Below, piece by piece: positions 54,969 to 63,074 of a stretch of DNA of 64,000 nucleotides. The stretch spans positions 7,385,501-7,449,500 of the forward strand of contig NZ_CP127173.1 of the NCBI RefSeq assembly GCF_030264295.1, in the 5' to 3' direction. The notes beneath the pieces were generated by a model. It saw only the letters and a program-made list of their open reading frames with translations. It had not been told where the DNA came from and made no database searches. Source of the DNA: Amycolatopsis nalaikhensis. GTDB lineage: Bacteria; Actinomycetota; Actinomycetes; Mycobacteriales; Pseudonocardiaceae. The stretch's first letter is position 1, and every line of letters starts with the position of its first letter. The position numbers were made by a program, and so were the translations under genes.

Positions 54969-55905
54969 GGGCCACCCGCGCTTCGAGAGCCGTGCGCGTG
55001 GCGGCGAGCACGCGCTCCTCGCCGAGGAGCAGCAGGCCGCCGTCGGGTTCTTCGCCGTGGGGGTTTCCGACGTTGCCCGCCCAGAGCACGACGTGCTGCC
55101 GGGCGTCCGGCGGCGGACCCCACAGGCGGGGCGGGGTCGGGCCGAACAGCAGCACCGACGGCGTGCCGAACGCGGTGGCCAGGTGCCCGACGCCGGTGTC
55201 GCCGCAGACGACGAGCGCGGCTCCGGCCACCAGGGCGGCCAGCTCGGCCAGGCCCGTCCGCCCGGCGAGCACGGCGTCGTCGCCGAGCCCGGCCCGGTCC
55301 GCGATCGAGGCCGCCAGCTCGCGTTCGGCGTCGCTGCCGGTGAGCACCACGCGGTGCCCGGCCGCGGTCAGCGCGCGGACGACGCCCGCGAACCGTTCCG
55401 GCGGCCAGCGCCGCGCCGGGAAGGCCGCGCCGGGGTGCACCACGACGGCGTCCGGCGCGGGGCTCGGGCCCGGAGGCGCGGGCAGCCGCAGCGCCGACCG
55501 GTCCGCCTCGTGGTGCGCGTACTCGACGAGGCGGCACCAGCGGTCGACCTCGTGCACGTCGGCGCGCCACTCGAGGCCGGGCACGTCGGGGAAGTCCGGG
55601 TGCCGGTGGGTGAGCAGCTCGCCGGGGTCGGTGGCCAGCAGGTCGTGCAGGCTCTCCGGGCCGCTGCCGTGCAGGTTGACCGCGAGCTTCGGCGGCGTCC
55701 CCGGCCACGCCAGCTCGCCGAGGCCGGGCGTCGGCAGCAGCTCGTCGACCGCGTCGATCAGCTCCACCAGGTCCCGCAGCCCCTCGGGCGCGGCCAGCAC
55801 CAGCCGGTCGTCCGGGTACGCGGCCCGCAGCGCGCGCAGCGCGGGGACGGCGGTCAGCAGATCACCGATCCCCAGCGCGCGCAGCACGAGCACCGCGGAG
55901 CTCAC
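54961..55905 (-). CDS. Glycosyltransferase family 9, second
   Basis: A 314-residue GT9 enzyme: SSAVLVLRALGIGDLLTAVP with the GxGD motif, VVVHPGAAFPARRWPPERFA and LVVCGDTGVGHLATAFGTPS. It diverges well from the GT9 at 47.6 kb, so the two may add successive heptoses or use different acceptors. GTG at 55905 overlaps the upstream SDR stop (GTGA). Confidence 0.92.
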   Translation of the reverse strand: MSSAVLVLRALGIGDLLTAVPALRALRAAYPDDRLVLAAPEGLRDLVELIDAVDELLPTPGLGELAWPGTPPKLAVNLHGSGPESLHDLLATDPGELLTHRHPDFPDVPGLEWRADVHEVDRWCRLVEYAHHEADRSALRLPAPPGPSPAPDAVVVHPGAAFPARRWPPERFAGVVRALTAAGHRVVLTGSDAERELAASIADRAGLGDDAVLAGRTGLAELAALVAGAALVVCGDTGVGHLATAFGTPSVLLFGPTPPRLWGPPPDARQHVVLWAGNVGNPHGEEPDGGLLLLGEERVLAATRTALEARVAHG

Positions 55906-56588
55906 GGCCACGACCCCTCCTCCGACGCGCAGACGACCAGTTCGCGGACTTCCGAGCCCGGCGGCTGCTGCAGCGCGAAGACGACCGTGTCGGCGACGTG
56001 CTCGGGCTGGTTCAGCTTGGCGTCCGGCGGTGGCTTGTACTGGTCGGTGCGGCCGTCGAAGAAGTGCGTCCACATCCCGCCGGGGATGAGCAGGGTGACG
56101 CCGACGCGCCCGGCCAGCTCGGCGGCGAGCGCGCGGGTGAATCCGACGACGCCGAACTTCGAGGCGCAGTAGGCGGTCGCGTCGCTCACCGCCTTGATGC
56201 CGAGAGTGGACGCCACCGTGACGATCGTGCCGCGCGAGCGCTCCAGGTAGGGGAGAGCGGCGCGGACCACGGCGGCCGTGCCCAGCAGGTTCACCTTGAC
56301 CACCCGCTCCCAGTCCGCTGTGGACACTTCGCCGAGCGGACCGCACGCGTCGGTGCCCGCCGCGGTGAAGACCCCGTCGAACCCGCCCGCGCGCTCGGCG
56401 AGGTCGCGCACGGCCCGCTCGGTGGCCGCGGTGTCGGTGAGGTCGGCTTCGGCGAACTCGGCCGGGTCTTCGGGGCGGACGCGGTCGAGGACGTACGGGG
56501 TGCCGCCCGCCTTGCGGACGGCGTCGACGGTGGCGGCGCCGAGGCCGGAGGCACCACCGGTGATCAGGACGTTGCCGAGGGGACGCAT
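55902..56588 (-). CDS. SDR-family oxidoreductase of the glycan operon
   Basis: A 228-residue classical SDR: VLITGGASGLGAATVDAVRK, LDRVRPEDPAEF, TAAGTDACG for NNAG, Ser in TVASTLGIK and YCASKFG as Tyr-x3-Lys, GGMWTHFFDGRTDQYKPPPD near the end. It may modify a sugar or lipid intermediate of the locus. GAAGGAG precedes the ATG at 56588, 26 bp after the HldE-type gene. Confidence 0.92.
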   Translation of the reverse strand: MRPLGNVLITGGASGLGAATVDAVRKAGGTPYVLDRVRPEDPAEFAEADLTDTAATERAVRDLAERAGGFDGVFTAAGTDACGPLGEVSTADWERVVKVNLLGTAAVVRAALPYLERSRGTIVTVASTLGIKAVSDATAYCASKFGVVGFTRALAAELAGRVGVTLLIPGGMWTHFFDGRTDQYKPPPDAKLNQPEHVADTVVFALQQPPGSEVRELVVCASEEGSWP

Positions 56589-56613
56589 CGCACTCCTTCG
56601 GAAGTTCGGGGGT

Positions 56614-57981
56614 TCAGGCACTGGCCGCGGCGGCGACCAGCCGGGACGTCGAATAGCCCGGCACGGTCGGCACGAGCACGACCTCGCCGCCGTGACGCTC
56701 GACGACCTCGCGTTCGGGCAGGTCGGCGGCCGCGTAGTCGCCGCCCTTCACCCACACATCGGGCCGCAGCCGCTCCAGCACGGCGGCCGGGGAAGTCTCG
56801 TCGAAGACCGCGACGGCGTCCACAAAGGACAGTGCGGTGAGCAGCCGGGCCCGGTCGCGGTCGCGCACCAGCGGGCGGCCGGGGCCCTTGAGGGACCGCA
56901 CCGACGCGTCGGAGTTGAGGCAGACGACGAGCGCGTCGCCGAGGGCGCGGGCCTGCCGCAGCAGGCTGACGTGCCCGGGGTGCAGCAGGTCGAAGCACCC
57001 GCCGGTGGCGATCAGCCGCCCGCCGTCGGCACGGACCCGGTCCGCCAGGCCGAAAGCGTCGGTCGAGGGCTGCGGGTCGGCGACCGGGCCGTCGTTCGTG
57101 GACAGCGCGGTGGCGCCGCCGTCGGCGACGAACCGGGCGGCCGCCTCCACCGCCGTCGCGACGGCCCCGGCCGGGTCCGCGCCGCCCAGCAGGGCCGCGG
57201 TGGCCGCGGCGGCGAACCGGTCGCCCGCGCCGCACGTGTCGGGCGCGGTGTGGCCGGGAGTCCGGGCGGCGGCGGGGACCGGGACGTGCGTCTCGCCGAG
57301 GCCGTCGGCGAGCACGGCACCCCGCGCGCCGACGGTGACCGCGACGGCACCGGCGTGCCAGTGCCCGCGCAGCAGCTTGGCCAGCTCGGCCGGTTCGTCG
57401 TGCCCGGCGAGCACCGCGCGGGCCTCCGCGAGGTTCGGGGTGACCAGGCCGGTGCCGGGCACCGGCTGTGCGCCGCGGGGGTGCGGGTCCCAGACCACCG
57501 GGATCCGCTCGGCCAGCTCCCGCAGCAGCCGCCGGACGTCCGGGTTGCGCGTCAGGCCGCGGCCGTAGTCGGCGACGAGGATCGCGCCGGCGTCTTCGAG
57601 GACCTCGTGGACCCGCGTCGGCAACGGCTCGGCGGTCGCCGTGCCGTCGCCGGAATCCAGGCGCAGCAACGACTGCCCGCCCGCGCGGACCCGGGTCTTG
57701 CACACCGTCGTGCCGTGCAGCGGCAACGGCAGCACGGTGACGTCCGGTTCGAGCAGGCCGGTGAGCGCGTGCCCGCCTTCGTCGGCCCCGAGCGGGGTGA
57801 CCAGCACGACCTCGGCCGCGGACCGCGCGGCCAGCAGGGCGGCCAGCCCGGCGCCACCGGGGCGGCGCCGCCGCGCGGTCAGGTCCACCACCGGCACCGG
57901 CGCCTCCGGGCACAGCCGCTCGGCGGTGCCTTCGGCGTCGACGTCGAGCAGCGTGTCGCCGAGGACGACCAGCGGCCTCAC
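56614..57981 (-). CDS. Bifunctional PfkB kinase/nucleotidyltransferase (HldE/RfaE-like)
   Basis: A 455-residue fusion. Residues 1-300 are a ribokinase-type sugar kinase (VVLGDTLLDVDAEGTAERLC, VWDPHPRG, DTCGAGDRF with catalytic Asp254), and residues 320-455 a nucleotidyltransferase with GGCFDLLHPGHVSLLRQA (HPGH at 334-337) and a late GYSTSRLV. This is the arrangement of HldE, which makes heptose 1,7-bisphosphate and then ADP-heptose. GmhA precedes it and GmhB is encoded at 48.7 kb. GTGA overlap with gmhA. Confidence 0.93.
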   Translation of the reverse strand: MRPLVVLGDTLLDVDAEGTAERLCPEAPVPVVDLTARRRRPGGAGLAALLAARSAAEVVLVTPLGADEGGHALTGLLEPDVTVLPLPLHGTTVCKTRVRAGGQSLLRLDSGDGTATAEPLPTRVHEVLEDAGAILVADYGRGLTRNPDVRRLLRELAERIPVVWDPHPRGAQPVPGTGLVTPNLAEARAVLAGHDEPAELAKLLRGHWHAGAVAVTVGARGAVLADGLGETHVPVPAAARTPGHTAPDTCGAGDRFAAAATAALLGGADPAGAVATAVEAAARFVADGGATALSTNDGPVADPQPSTDAFGLADRVRADGGRLIATGGCFDLLHPGHVSLLRQARALGDALVVCLNSDASVRSLKGPGRPLVRDRDRARLLTALSFVDAVAVFDETSPAAVLERLRPDVWVKGGDYAAADLPEREVVERHGGEVVLVPTVPGYSTSRLVAAAASA

Positions 57982-58538
57982 GCCGACACCCCGAGCGCGT
58001 CGTCCAGCGCCGCGCACAGCCCGTGCACCAGGGCGAGGTGCATTTCCTGCACGGTCGCGACGGTCGGCGCCTCGACCGTCACCGCGTCGTCGCACACCGC
58101 GGCGAGCGGGTTCGGGGCGGGGCCGGTCAGCGCCCACGTGGTGACGCCCAGATCGAGCGCGGCCTTCGCCGCGGCCACGACGTTCTGGCTGCTGCCGCTG
58201 GTGGACAGGCAGACCAGCACGTCACCCGGCCGCCCGTGGGCGTGCACCTGGCGGGCGAAGACCTCGTGGTCGCCGTAGTCGTTGACGATCGCCGTGGTCG
58301 CGGACGTGTCGGCGTGCAAGGCGATCGCCGAAAGCGGCCGCCGTTCGTGCCGGAACCGGCCGACGAGCTCCCCGGTCAGGTGCTGGGCCTCGGCCGCGCT
58401 GCCGCCGTTGCCGCAGGCGAGCAACCGGCCGCCGGTCTCGAACACCCGGGCCAGGTGCCGTCCCCATGCGGTGATCTTGGGCGCGGATTCGCGGGTGCGC
58501 CGGGCGGCTTCGGCCAACGCGGCGAGATGGTCTTCCAT
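57978..58538 (-). CDS. gmhA: Sedoheptulose-7-phosphate isomerase (GmhA-like)
   Basis: A 186-residue single SIS-domain isomerase: GGRLLACGNGGSAAEAQHLT, LVGRFRHERRPLSAIAL, DTSATTAIVNDYGDHEVFAR, CLSTSGSSQNVVAAAKAA and EMHLALVHGLCAALD are the GmhA pattern. It converts sedoheptulose 7-phosphate to heptose 7-phosphate, the first committed step to NDP-heptose. GGAGG precedes the ATG, which overlaps the carbamoyltransferase stop (TGATG). Confidence 0.93.
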   Translation of the reverse strand: MEDHLAALAEAARRTRESAPKITAWGRHLARVFETGGRLLACGNGGSAAEAQHLTGELVGRFRHERRPLSAIALHADTSATTAIVNDYGDHEVFARQVHAHGRPGDVLVCLSTSGSSQNVVAAAKAALDLGVTTWALTGPAPNPLAAVCDDAVTVEAPTVATVQEMHLALVHGLCAALDDALGVSA

Positions 58539-60205
58539 CACGGCACCTCCTTCTCCACCGGCGACACCGCGCCGGTCCGGATCGGGCGCCGGAGCACGAA
58601 CGGCCCCAGCGCGAGCAGGTCGATCGGCGCCGAGCCGAAGCACTCGAGCGCGTCGCGGGGCGAGTCGACCATCGGCCGGCCCGCGGTGTTGAGGCTGGTG
58701 TTGATCACGACCGGCAGCCCGGTCCACCGCTCGAACGCGGCGAGTGTCCGTGCCAGCACCGGGTTTTCGCGCTCTTCGACGGTCTGCACGCGGGCGGTCC
58801 CGTCGACGTGGGTGACGGCCGGGATGCGGTCGCGCCAGCTTTCGGCGACGTCGTGGACGAAGAGCATGTACGGGCTGGGCAGCGGGCCGCGGGTGAAGAT
58901 GTCGCCCGCGCGTTCCGCCCGCACCATCGGGGCGACCGGCCGGAACTGCTCCCGGCCCTTGACGTCGTTGAGCCGCTCGAGGTTGGCCTTGCGGCCGGGG
59001 TGGGCCAGCAGCGACCGGTGCCCCAGCGCCCGCGGGCCGAACTCGGCGCGGCCCTGGAACCAGGCCACGACGGCGTCGTCCGCCAGCGCCTCGGCCACGG
59101 TCTCGGCGAGGTCGTCCGGGCGTTCGTACGGCAGGTTCGCCCGCACGAGCACGGCTTCCAGCTCCTCGTCCGTCCATTCGCGACCGAGGCCGGCGTCGCC
59201 CATCGGCGCGCCGCGTTCCCCGGCCTCGGCGGCCAGCTGCAGGGCCGCGCCGAGCGCGGTGCCCGCGTCGCCGGCGGCGGGCTGGACCCAGATCCGCTCG
59301 AAGGGACCTTCGGCGTGCAGGCGGCTGTTCGCGACGCAGTTGAGGGCGATCCCGCCCGCGAGCGCCAGGTCGCGGTGCCCGGTCCGCTCGTGCAGGTCGT
59401 CGGCCAGCTCCAGCAGGATGTCTTCGAGCACCCGCTGGACGCTGGCGGCGAGGTCGGCGTGGCGGCGGGTCAGCTCCTCGCCCGCCGCGCGGCGCGGGGC
59501 CAGTGCGGCCAGGTCCACCCCGGCGGTGCGGAACCCGCCGTCGCCGGTGACGTGGACGTGCTCGCACAGCTCGTCGAGGAACTCCGGCGTGCCGTAGGAG
59601 GCCAGCGCCATCACCTTGTACTCGTCGCTGGAGCGGGCGAAGCCGAGGTGCTCGGTGAGGTCTTCGTAGAGCAGGCCGAGCGAGTGCGGGAGCCGTTGCG
59701 CCGCCAGCTCTTTGAACCGGCCGTCGCGGTACTCGCCGGACAGGTGGGACGTGCTCTCGCCGCGGCCGTCGGCGACCAGCACCGCGCAGTCGCCGAACGG
59801 CGCGGCGAGCGCGGCCGAGGCGGCGTGCGCGACGTGGTGCCGGACGAACCGGACGATCCGCCCGTCCAGTCCGGGCAGCGCGGTTTCGAGGAACTTCGGC
59901 GCCCGCTGCGCGAACTCGGTCCGTAGCTCCTCGCCGCTCGGGTCGTGGCCCGGCAGGCCGGGCTCGACGAGTGCGGGATCGTAGGAGTAGCCGACGGCAT
60001 CGAGGTCCTTGGCGGACAACCCGGCCCGCTCCAGGCACCACGCGGCCGCCTGCGCGGGCTGCTCCCAGGTGGAGAACGGGACGGCCTGCTTGCCGTGCTT
60101 GCGGCGGCTGAAGCGTTCTTCTTCGGCCGCGGCGACGATCTCACCGTCCACGACCAGCGCGGCGGCCGGGTCGTGGAACACGGCGTTGATCCCGAGGATG
60201 CGCAT
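58538..60205 (-). CDS. Carbamoyltransferase (NodU/CmcH/TobZ family)
   Basis: A 555-residue protein with the YrdC-like/Kae1-like domains of O-carbamoyltransferases: LGINAVFHDPAAALVVDGEI, EERFSRRKHGKQ, metal-site histidines in RHHVAHAASAAL, GGIALNCVANSRL, GRAEFGPRALGHRSLLAHP and VINTSLNTAGRPMVDSP. It would transfer a carbamoyl group from carbamoyl phosphate to a sugar hydroxyl. It leads a seven-gene operon down to 53056 and has a perfect GTTT-N15-GGGTAG promoter 57 bp upstream. Confidence 0.94.
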   Translation of the reverse strand: MRILGINAVFHDPAAALVVDGEIVAAAEEERFSRRKHGKQAVPFSTWEQPAQAAAWCLERAGLSAKDLDAVGYSYDPALVEPGLPGHDPSGEELRTEFAQRAPKFLETALPGLDGRIVRFVRHHVAHAASAALAAPFGDCAVLVADGRGESTSHLSGEYRDGRFKELAAQRLPHSLGLLYEDLTEHLGFARSSDEYKVMALASYGTPEFLDELCEHVHVTGDGGFRTAGVDLAALAPRRAAGEELTRRHADLAASVQRVLEDILLELADDLHERTGHRDLALAGGIALNCVANSRLHAEGPFERIWVQPAAGDAGTALGAALQLAAEAGERGAPMGDAGLGREWTDEELEAVLVRANLPYERPDDLAETVAEALADDAVVAWFQGRAEFGPRALGHRSLLAHPGRKANLERLNDVKGREQFRPVAPMVRAERAGDIFTRGPLPSPYMLFVHDVAESWRDRIPAVTHVDGTARVQTVEERENPVLARTLAAFERWTGLPVVINTSLNTAGRPMVDSPRDALECFGSAPIDLLALGPFVLRRPIRTGAVSPVEKEVP

Positions 60206-60262
60206 CGACCTGCCCTAGGCGTTTCCGGTGCGGACCATCGCCGTCCGCTCTCGCCTGTAGCG

Positions 60263-60287
60263 CTACCCGGCGGAGTCGTTGATAAAC
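60263..60287 (-). promoter_or_regulatory. Sigma-B/F-type promoter, carbamoyltransferase operon
   Basis: Minus strand GTTT (60284-60287), 15 bases, GGGTAG. An inverted repeat (60275-60290, GTCGTT-GATA-AACGAC) covers the -35 and could be an operator. Confidence 0.6.
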
Positions 60288-60290
60288 GAC
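60275..60290. promoter_or_regulatory. Inverted repeat over the -35 of the glycan operon
   Basis: GTCGTT and AACGAC around GATA, overlapping the GTTT element of the stress-type promoter of the carbamoyltransferase operon. Confidence 0.45.
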
Positions 60291-60319
60291 GGCGGGGCGA
60301 AACCCCTGGGCGTCGCTAC

Positions 60320-61285
60320 TCAGCGCAGCGGTGCTCGGCGGAACCACGCCACAGTGCGACGAAGGCCGTCGTCGGCGTCGATCTTCGGCTCCCAGCCGAG
60401 GACATCCCGCGCGAGCGAGATGTCCGGACAGCGTCGCCGCGGGTCGTCCTCCACCGCGTCGACGCACTCGATCGGGGACGTGGAGCCGGTGATGGCCTTG
60501 ATCCGCTCCGCGACCTGGCGGACGGTCAGCTCGTCCGGGTTGCCGATGTTCATCGGGCCGGGGTGCCCGGAGCGCGCGAGTGCGAGCAGGCCGCGGACGG
60601 TGTCCTCGACGTAGCAGATCGAGCGCGTCTGCTCGCCGGTGCCGGTGACGGTGATCGGCTCGCCGTCGAGGGACTGGCGGACGAACGCCGGGATCATCCG
60701 GCCGTCGTGCGCGCGCATGCCGGGCCCGTAGGTGTTGAAGATCCGCGCGATCGCCGTGTCCACGCCGTGCTCGCGGCGGTAGGCCGACGTCAAGGCCTCG
60801 GCGTAGCGCTTGGCTTCGTCGTAGACGCTGCGCGGCCCGATCGGGTTCACGTTGCCCCAGTACCCTTCCCGCTGCGGGTGCTCCAGCGGGTCGCCGTACA
60901 CCTCGCTGGTGGAGGCGAGCACGAACCGCGAGCCGTCGCGGCGGGCCAGCTCGAGGGCGTGCTCGGTGCCGTGCGAGCCCGCGCGCAGCGTCTCGATCGG
61001 CAGGGCGAGGTAGTCGCGCGGCGACGCGGCCGAGGCCAGGTGGAACACGACGTCGATCCGGCCGGGCACCGGCATCGGCTGGGTGACGTCGTGGCGCACG
61101 AACCGGAACCGCTCGTGGCGGCGCAGGCCGGCCAGGGTGGCGGCCGACGACGTCGCGAGGTTGTCCACGGCGATCACTTCGAGGCCTTCGTCGAGCAGCA
61201 GTTCGCAGAGGTGCGCACCGACGAAACCGGCACCGCCGGTCACCACCGCCCGCTCGAACCGCGTGGTCGTTCCCGGATCCGTCAT
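60320..61285 (-). CDS. NAD-dependent epimerase/dehydratase, UDP-glucuronate decarboxylase-like
   Basis: A 321-residue extended SDR: VVTGGAGFVGAHLCELLLDE, HLASAASPRDYLALPIETLR, STSEVYGDPLEHPQREGYWG, NPIGPRSVYDEAKRYAEAL with the Tyr-x3-Lys pair, and RIFNTYGPGMRAHDGRMIP. The EVYGDP and YWGNVNPIGPRSVYDE blocks are those of UDP-xylose synthase, which decarboxylates UDP-glucuronate. UDP-glucose dehydrogenase is in the same locus. It has its own GTTT-N15-GGGTAG promoter and is divergent from the pyruvyltransferase-like gene. Confidence 0.92.
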   Translation of the reverse strand: MTDPGTTTRFERAVVTGGAGFVGAHLCELLLDEGLEVIAVDNLATSSAATLAGLRRHERFRFVRHDVTQPMPVPGRIDVVFHLASAASPRDYLALPIETLRAGSHGTEHALELARRDGSRFVLASTSEVYGDPLEHPQREGYWGNVNPIGPRSVYDEAKRYAEALTSAYRREHGVDTAIARIFNTYGPGMRAHDGRMIPAFVRQSLDGEPITVTGTGEQTRSICYVEDTVRGLLALARSGHPGPMNIGNPDELTVRQVAERIKAITGSTSPIECVDAVEDDPRRRCPDISLARDVLGWEPKIDADDGLRRTVAWFRRAPLR

Positions 61286-61295
61286 GCCGATCCGG

Positions 61296-61320
61296 CTACC
61301 CGGCCGTCCGGTGGCCAAAC
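61296..61320 (-). promoter_or_regulatory. Sigma-B/F-type promoter, UDP-xylose synthase-like gene
   Basis: Minus strand GTTT, 15 bases, GGGTAG; -10 ends about ten bases from the ATG at 61285, again compatible with a leaderless message. Confidence 0.6.
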
Positions 61321-61321
61321 C

Positions 61322-61346
61322 GTGTAAGGCCACCGCGAGCGGGTAC
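61322..61346 (+). promoter_or_regulatory. Sigma-B/F-like promoter, pyruvyltransferase-like gene
   Basis: GTGT, 15 bases, GGGTAC, ten bases before the ATG at 61357; back to back with the previous promoter. Confidence 0.5.
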
Positions 61347-61356
61347 GCGGCCCGGC

Positions 61357-62211
61357 ATGCGAGTTCTGCTCACCGGATGGGCCAGTTTCCTGCACGGCGA
61401 AGCGACCGCGGGTGACGTCCTCAGCCTGCGCGCGGCCGGGACCGCGCTGACCGGGGCCGGGATCGACCACGACGTCGCGTGGAGCCCGAACTTCCGGCCC
61501 GGCGGCCGGCACCTGCCCGGCGCCCCGCCCGGGGACTACACGCACGTGGTGTTCGTCTGCGGCCCGGTGCACGGGCCGCAGCTGCGTGCGCTGCACGAGC
61601 GGTACGCCGCCTGCCGCCGGATCGCGGTCGGTGTCTCCGTGCCCGACCCGGGCGACCCGGCGGTGACCGGGTTCCACCGGGTCCTGCCGCGCGACGACGG
61701 CGTCACCCCGGACCTCTCACTGGCGGCCTCGGTCTCGGCCGTGCCGGTGCTCGGGGTCGTGCTGGCCCCGCGCCAGCCGGAGTACCGGGACGCCGGGCGC
61801 CACGACGACGTCCACGCGGCGCTGACCGGCTGGCTCGCCCGGCTCGACTGCGCCCGGGTTCCCCTGGACACGCGGCTGGCGCACGAGGACTGGGCACGCT
61901 GCGCGACCCCGGACCAGTTCGTCGCCGCGGTGTCCACAATGGACGTGATCGTGACGACCCGGCTGCACGGGCTGGTGCTCGGGCTCAAGGCGGGGGTTCC
62001 GGTGCTGGCCGTCGACCCGGTCGCGGGCGGCGGGAAGGTGACCGCGCAGGCGGCGGCACTCGGCTGGCCGGTCGTGGCCGCGGAAGACTGCGCGAACCCC
62101 GGCGTGCTCGACGCCCGGTTGGAGTGGTGCCGCTCGCGCGCGGGCCGGGTGCCGGAGCCGCCGTCGCCGTCGCTGGCCGGGCTGGTCGACGAGCTGGCGG
62201 GATCGCGGTGA
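61357..62211 (+). CDS. Polysaccharide pyruvyl transferase family protein
   Basis: A 284-residue GT-B-like protein: MRVLLTGWASFLHGEATAGD, HVVFVCGPVHGPQLRALHER and the family hallmark VTTRLHGLVLGLKAGVPVLA near residue 195. Members ketalise sugars with pyruvate from PEP. At 284 residues it is shorter than most of the family (340-400), so activity is not certain. It leads a three-gene plus-strand unit (GTGA overlap with the next gene). Confidence 0.85.
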   Translation: MRVLLTGWASFLHGEATAGDVLSLRAAGTALTGAGIDHDVAWSPNFRPGGRHLPGAPPGDYTHVVFVCGPVHGPQLRALHERYAACRRIAVGVSVPDPGDPAVTGFHRVLPRDDGVTPDLSLAASVSAVPVLGVVLAPRQPEYRDAGRHDDVHAALTGWLARLDCARVPLDTRLAHEDWARCATPDQFVAAVSTMDVIVTTRLHGLVLGLKAGVPVLAVDPVAGGGKVTAQAAALGWPVVAAEDCANPGVLDARLEWCRSRAGRVPEPPSPSLAGLVDELAGSR

Positions 62212-63074
62212 GGGCGCGCACGACCGTCGTCATCGCGACCCGCGACCGCGCCGCCGAGCTGGCCCGCACCCTGGCTCAACTGTCCACATTGGAACCACGG
62301 CCGCCGGTCGTGGTGCTGGACAACGCGTCCGGCGACGACACGGCCGACGTCGCCGCGCGGTACCCCGGCGTGCGCGTGATCCGGCTGCCGCAGAACCTCG
62401 GCGCGGCGGCCCGCACGCTCGGGGTGCTCGTCGCCGAAACGCCGTACGTCGCCTTCTCCGACGACGATTCGTGGTGGGCACCGGGCGCGCTGACCGAGGC
62501 CGAGCGGATCTTCGACGAGCACCCGCGGACCGGCCTGCTGGCCGCCCGCACGCTCGTCGGCCCGGAGGCCCGCGACGACCCGGTGACGCCCGAGCTGGCG
62601 CGGAGCCCGCTGGGCCGCCCGGACGGCGCGCCCGGCCCGCTCGTGCTGGGCTTCCTCGCCTGCTCCGCGATCGTCCGCCGCACGGCGTACCTGCAGGTGG
62701 GCGGGTTCAGCCCGCTGCTGCACTTCGGCGCGGAGGAGCAGCTGCTCGCCTACGACCTGGCCGCGCGCGGCTGGGAAGTCTGCTACGTCGGGCGCCTGCG
62801 GGCGCACCACCACCCGTCCCGGTCGCGGCCGCCGTCGTCGTGGCGTCGCCGCGCCGAGCTGCGGAACCGGCTGCTGATCGCGGTGCTGCGGCGCCCGCCG
62901 CGCGTCTGCCGCCGCGAGGTGGCGCGGACTTTGGTGACGGCCCCGGGGGCGGTGCTCGGCGCGGTGGCGCGGCTGCCGCGGGCGCTCGGCTCCCGCCGCG
63001 TGCTGCCCGAGCACGTCGAAAACCAGGCACGGACACTGGAAAGGACCGCCGAATGGCGCGCATCTCGGTCGTGA
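62208..63074 (+). CDS. Glycosyltransferase family 2
   Basis: A 288-residue GT2: TTVVIATRDRAAELARTLAQ, VVVLDNASGDDTADVAARYP, NLGAAARTLGVLVAETPYVA and FSDDDSWW as the metal-binding acid cluster. A GFSPLLHFGAEEQLLAYDLA segment follows, and a basic C-terminus. It overlaps the following paralogue by 22 bases. GTG start at 62208 is GTGA-coupled to the gene upstream. Confidence 0.93.
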   Translation: MRARTTVVIATRDRAAELARTLAQLSTLEPRPPVVVLDNASGDDTADVAARYPGVRVIRLPQNLGAAARTLGVLVAETPYVAFSDDDSWWAPGALTEAERIFDEHPRTGLLAARTLVGPEARDDPVTPELARSPLGRPDGAPGPLVLGFLACSAIVRRTAYLQVGGFSPLLHFGAEEQLLAYDLAARGWEVCYVGRLRAHHHPSRSRPPSSWRRRAELRNRLLIAVLRRPPRVCRREVARTLVTAPGAVLGAVARLPRALGSRRVLPEHVENQARTLERTAEWRASRS

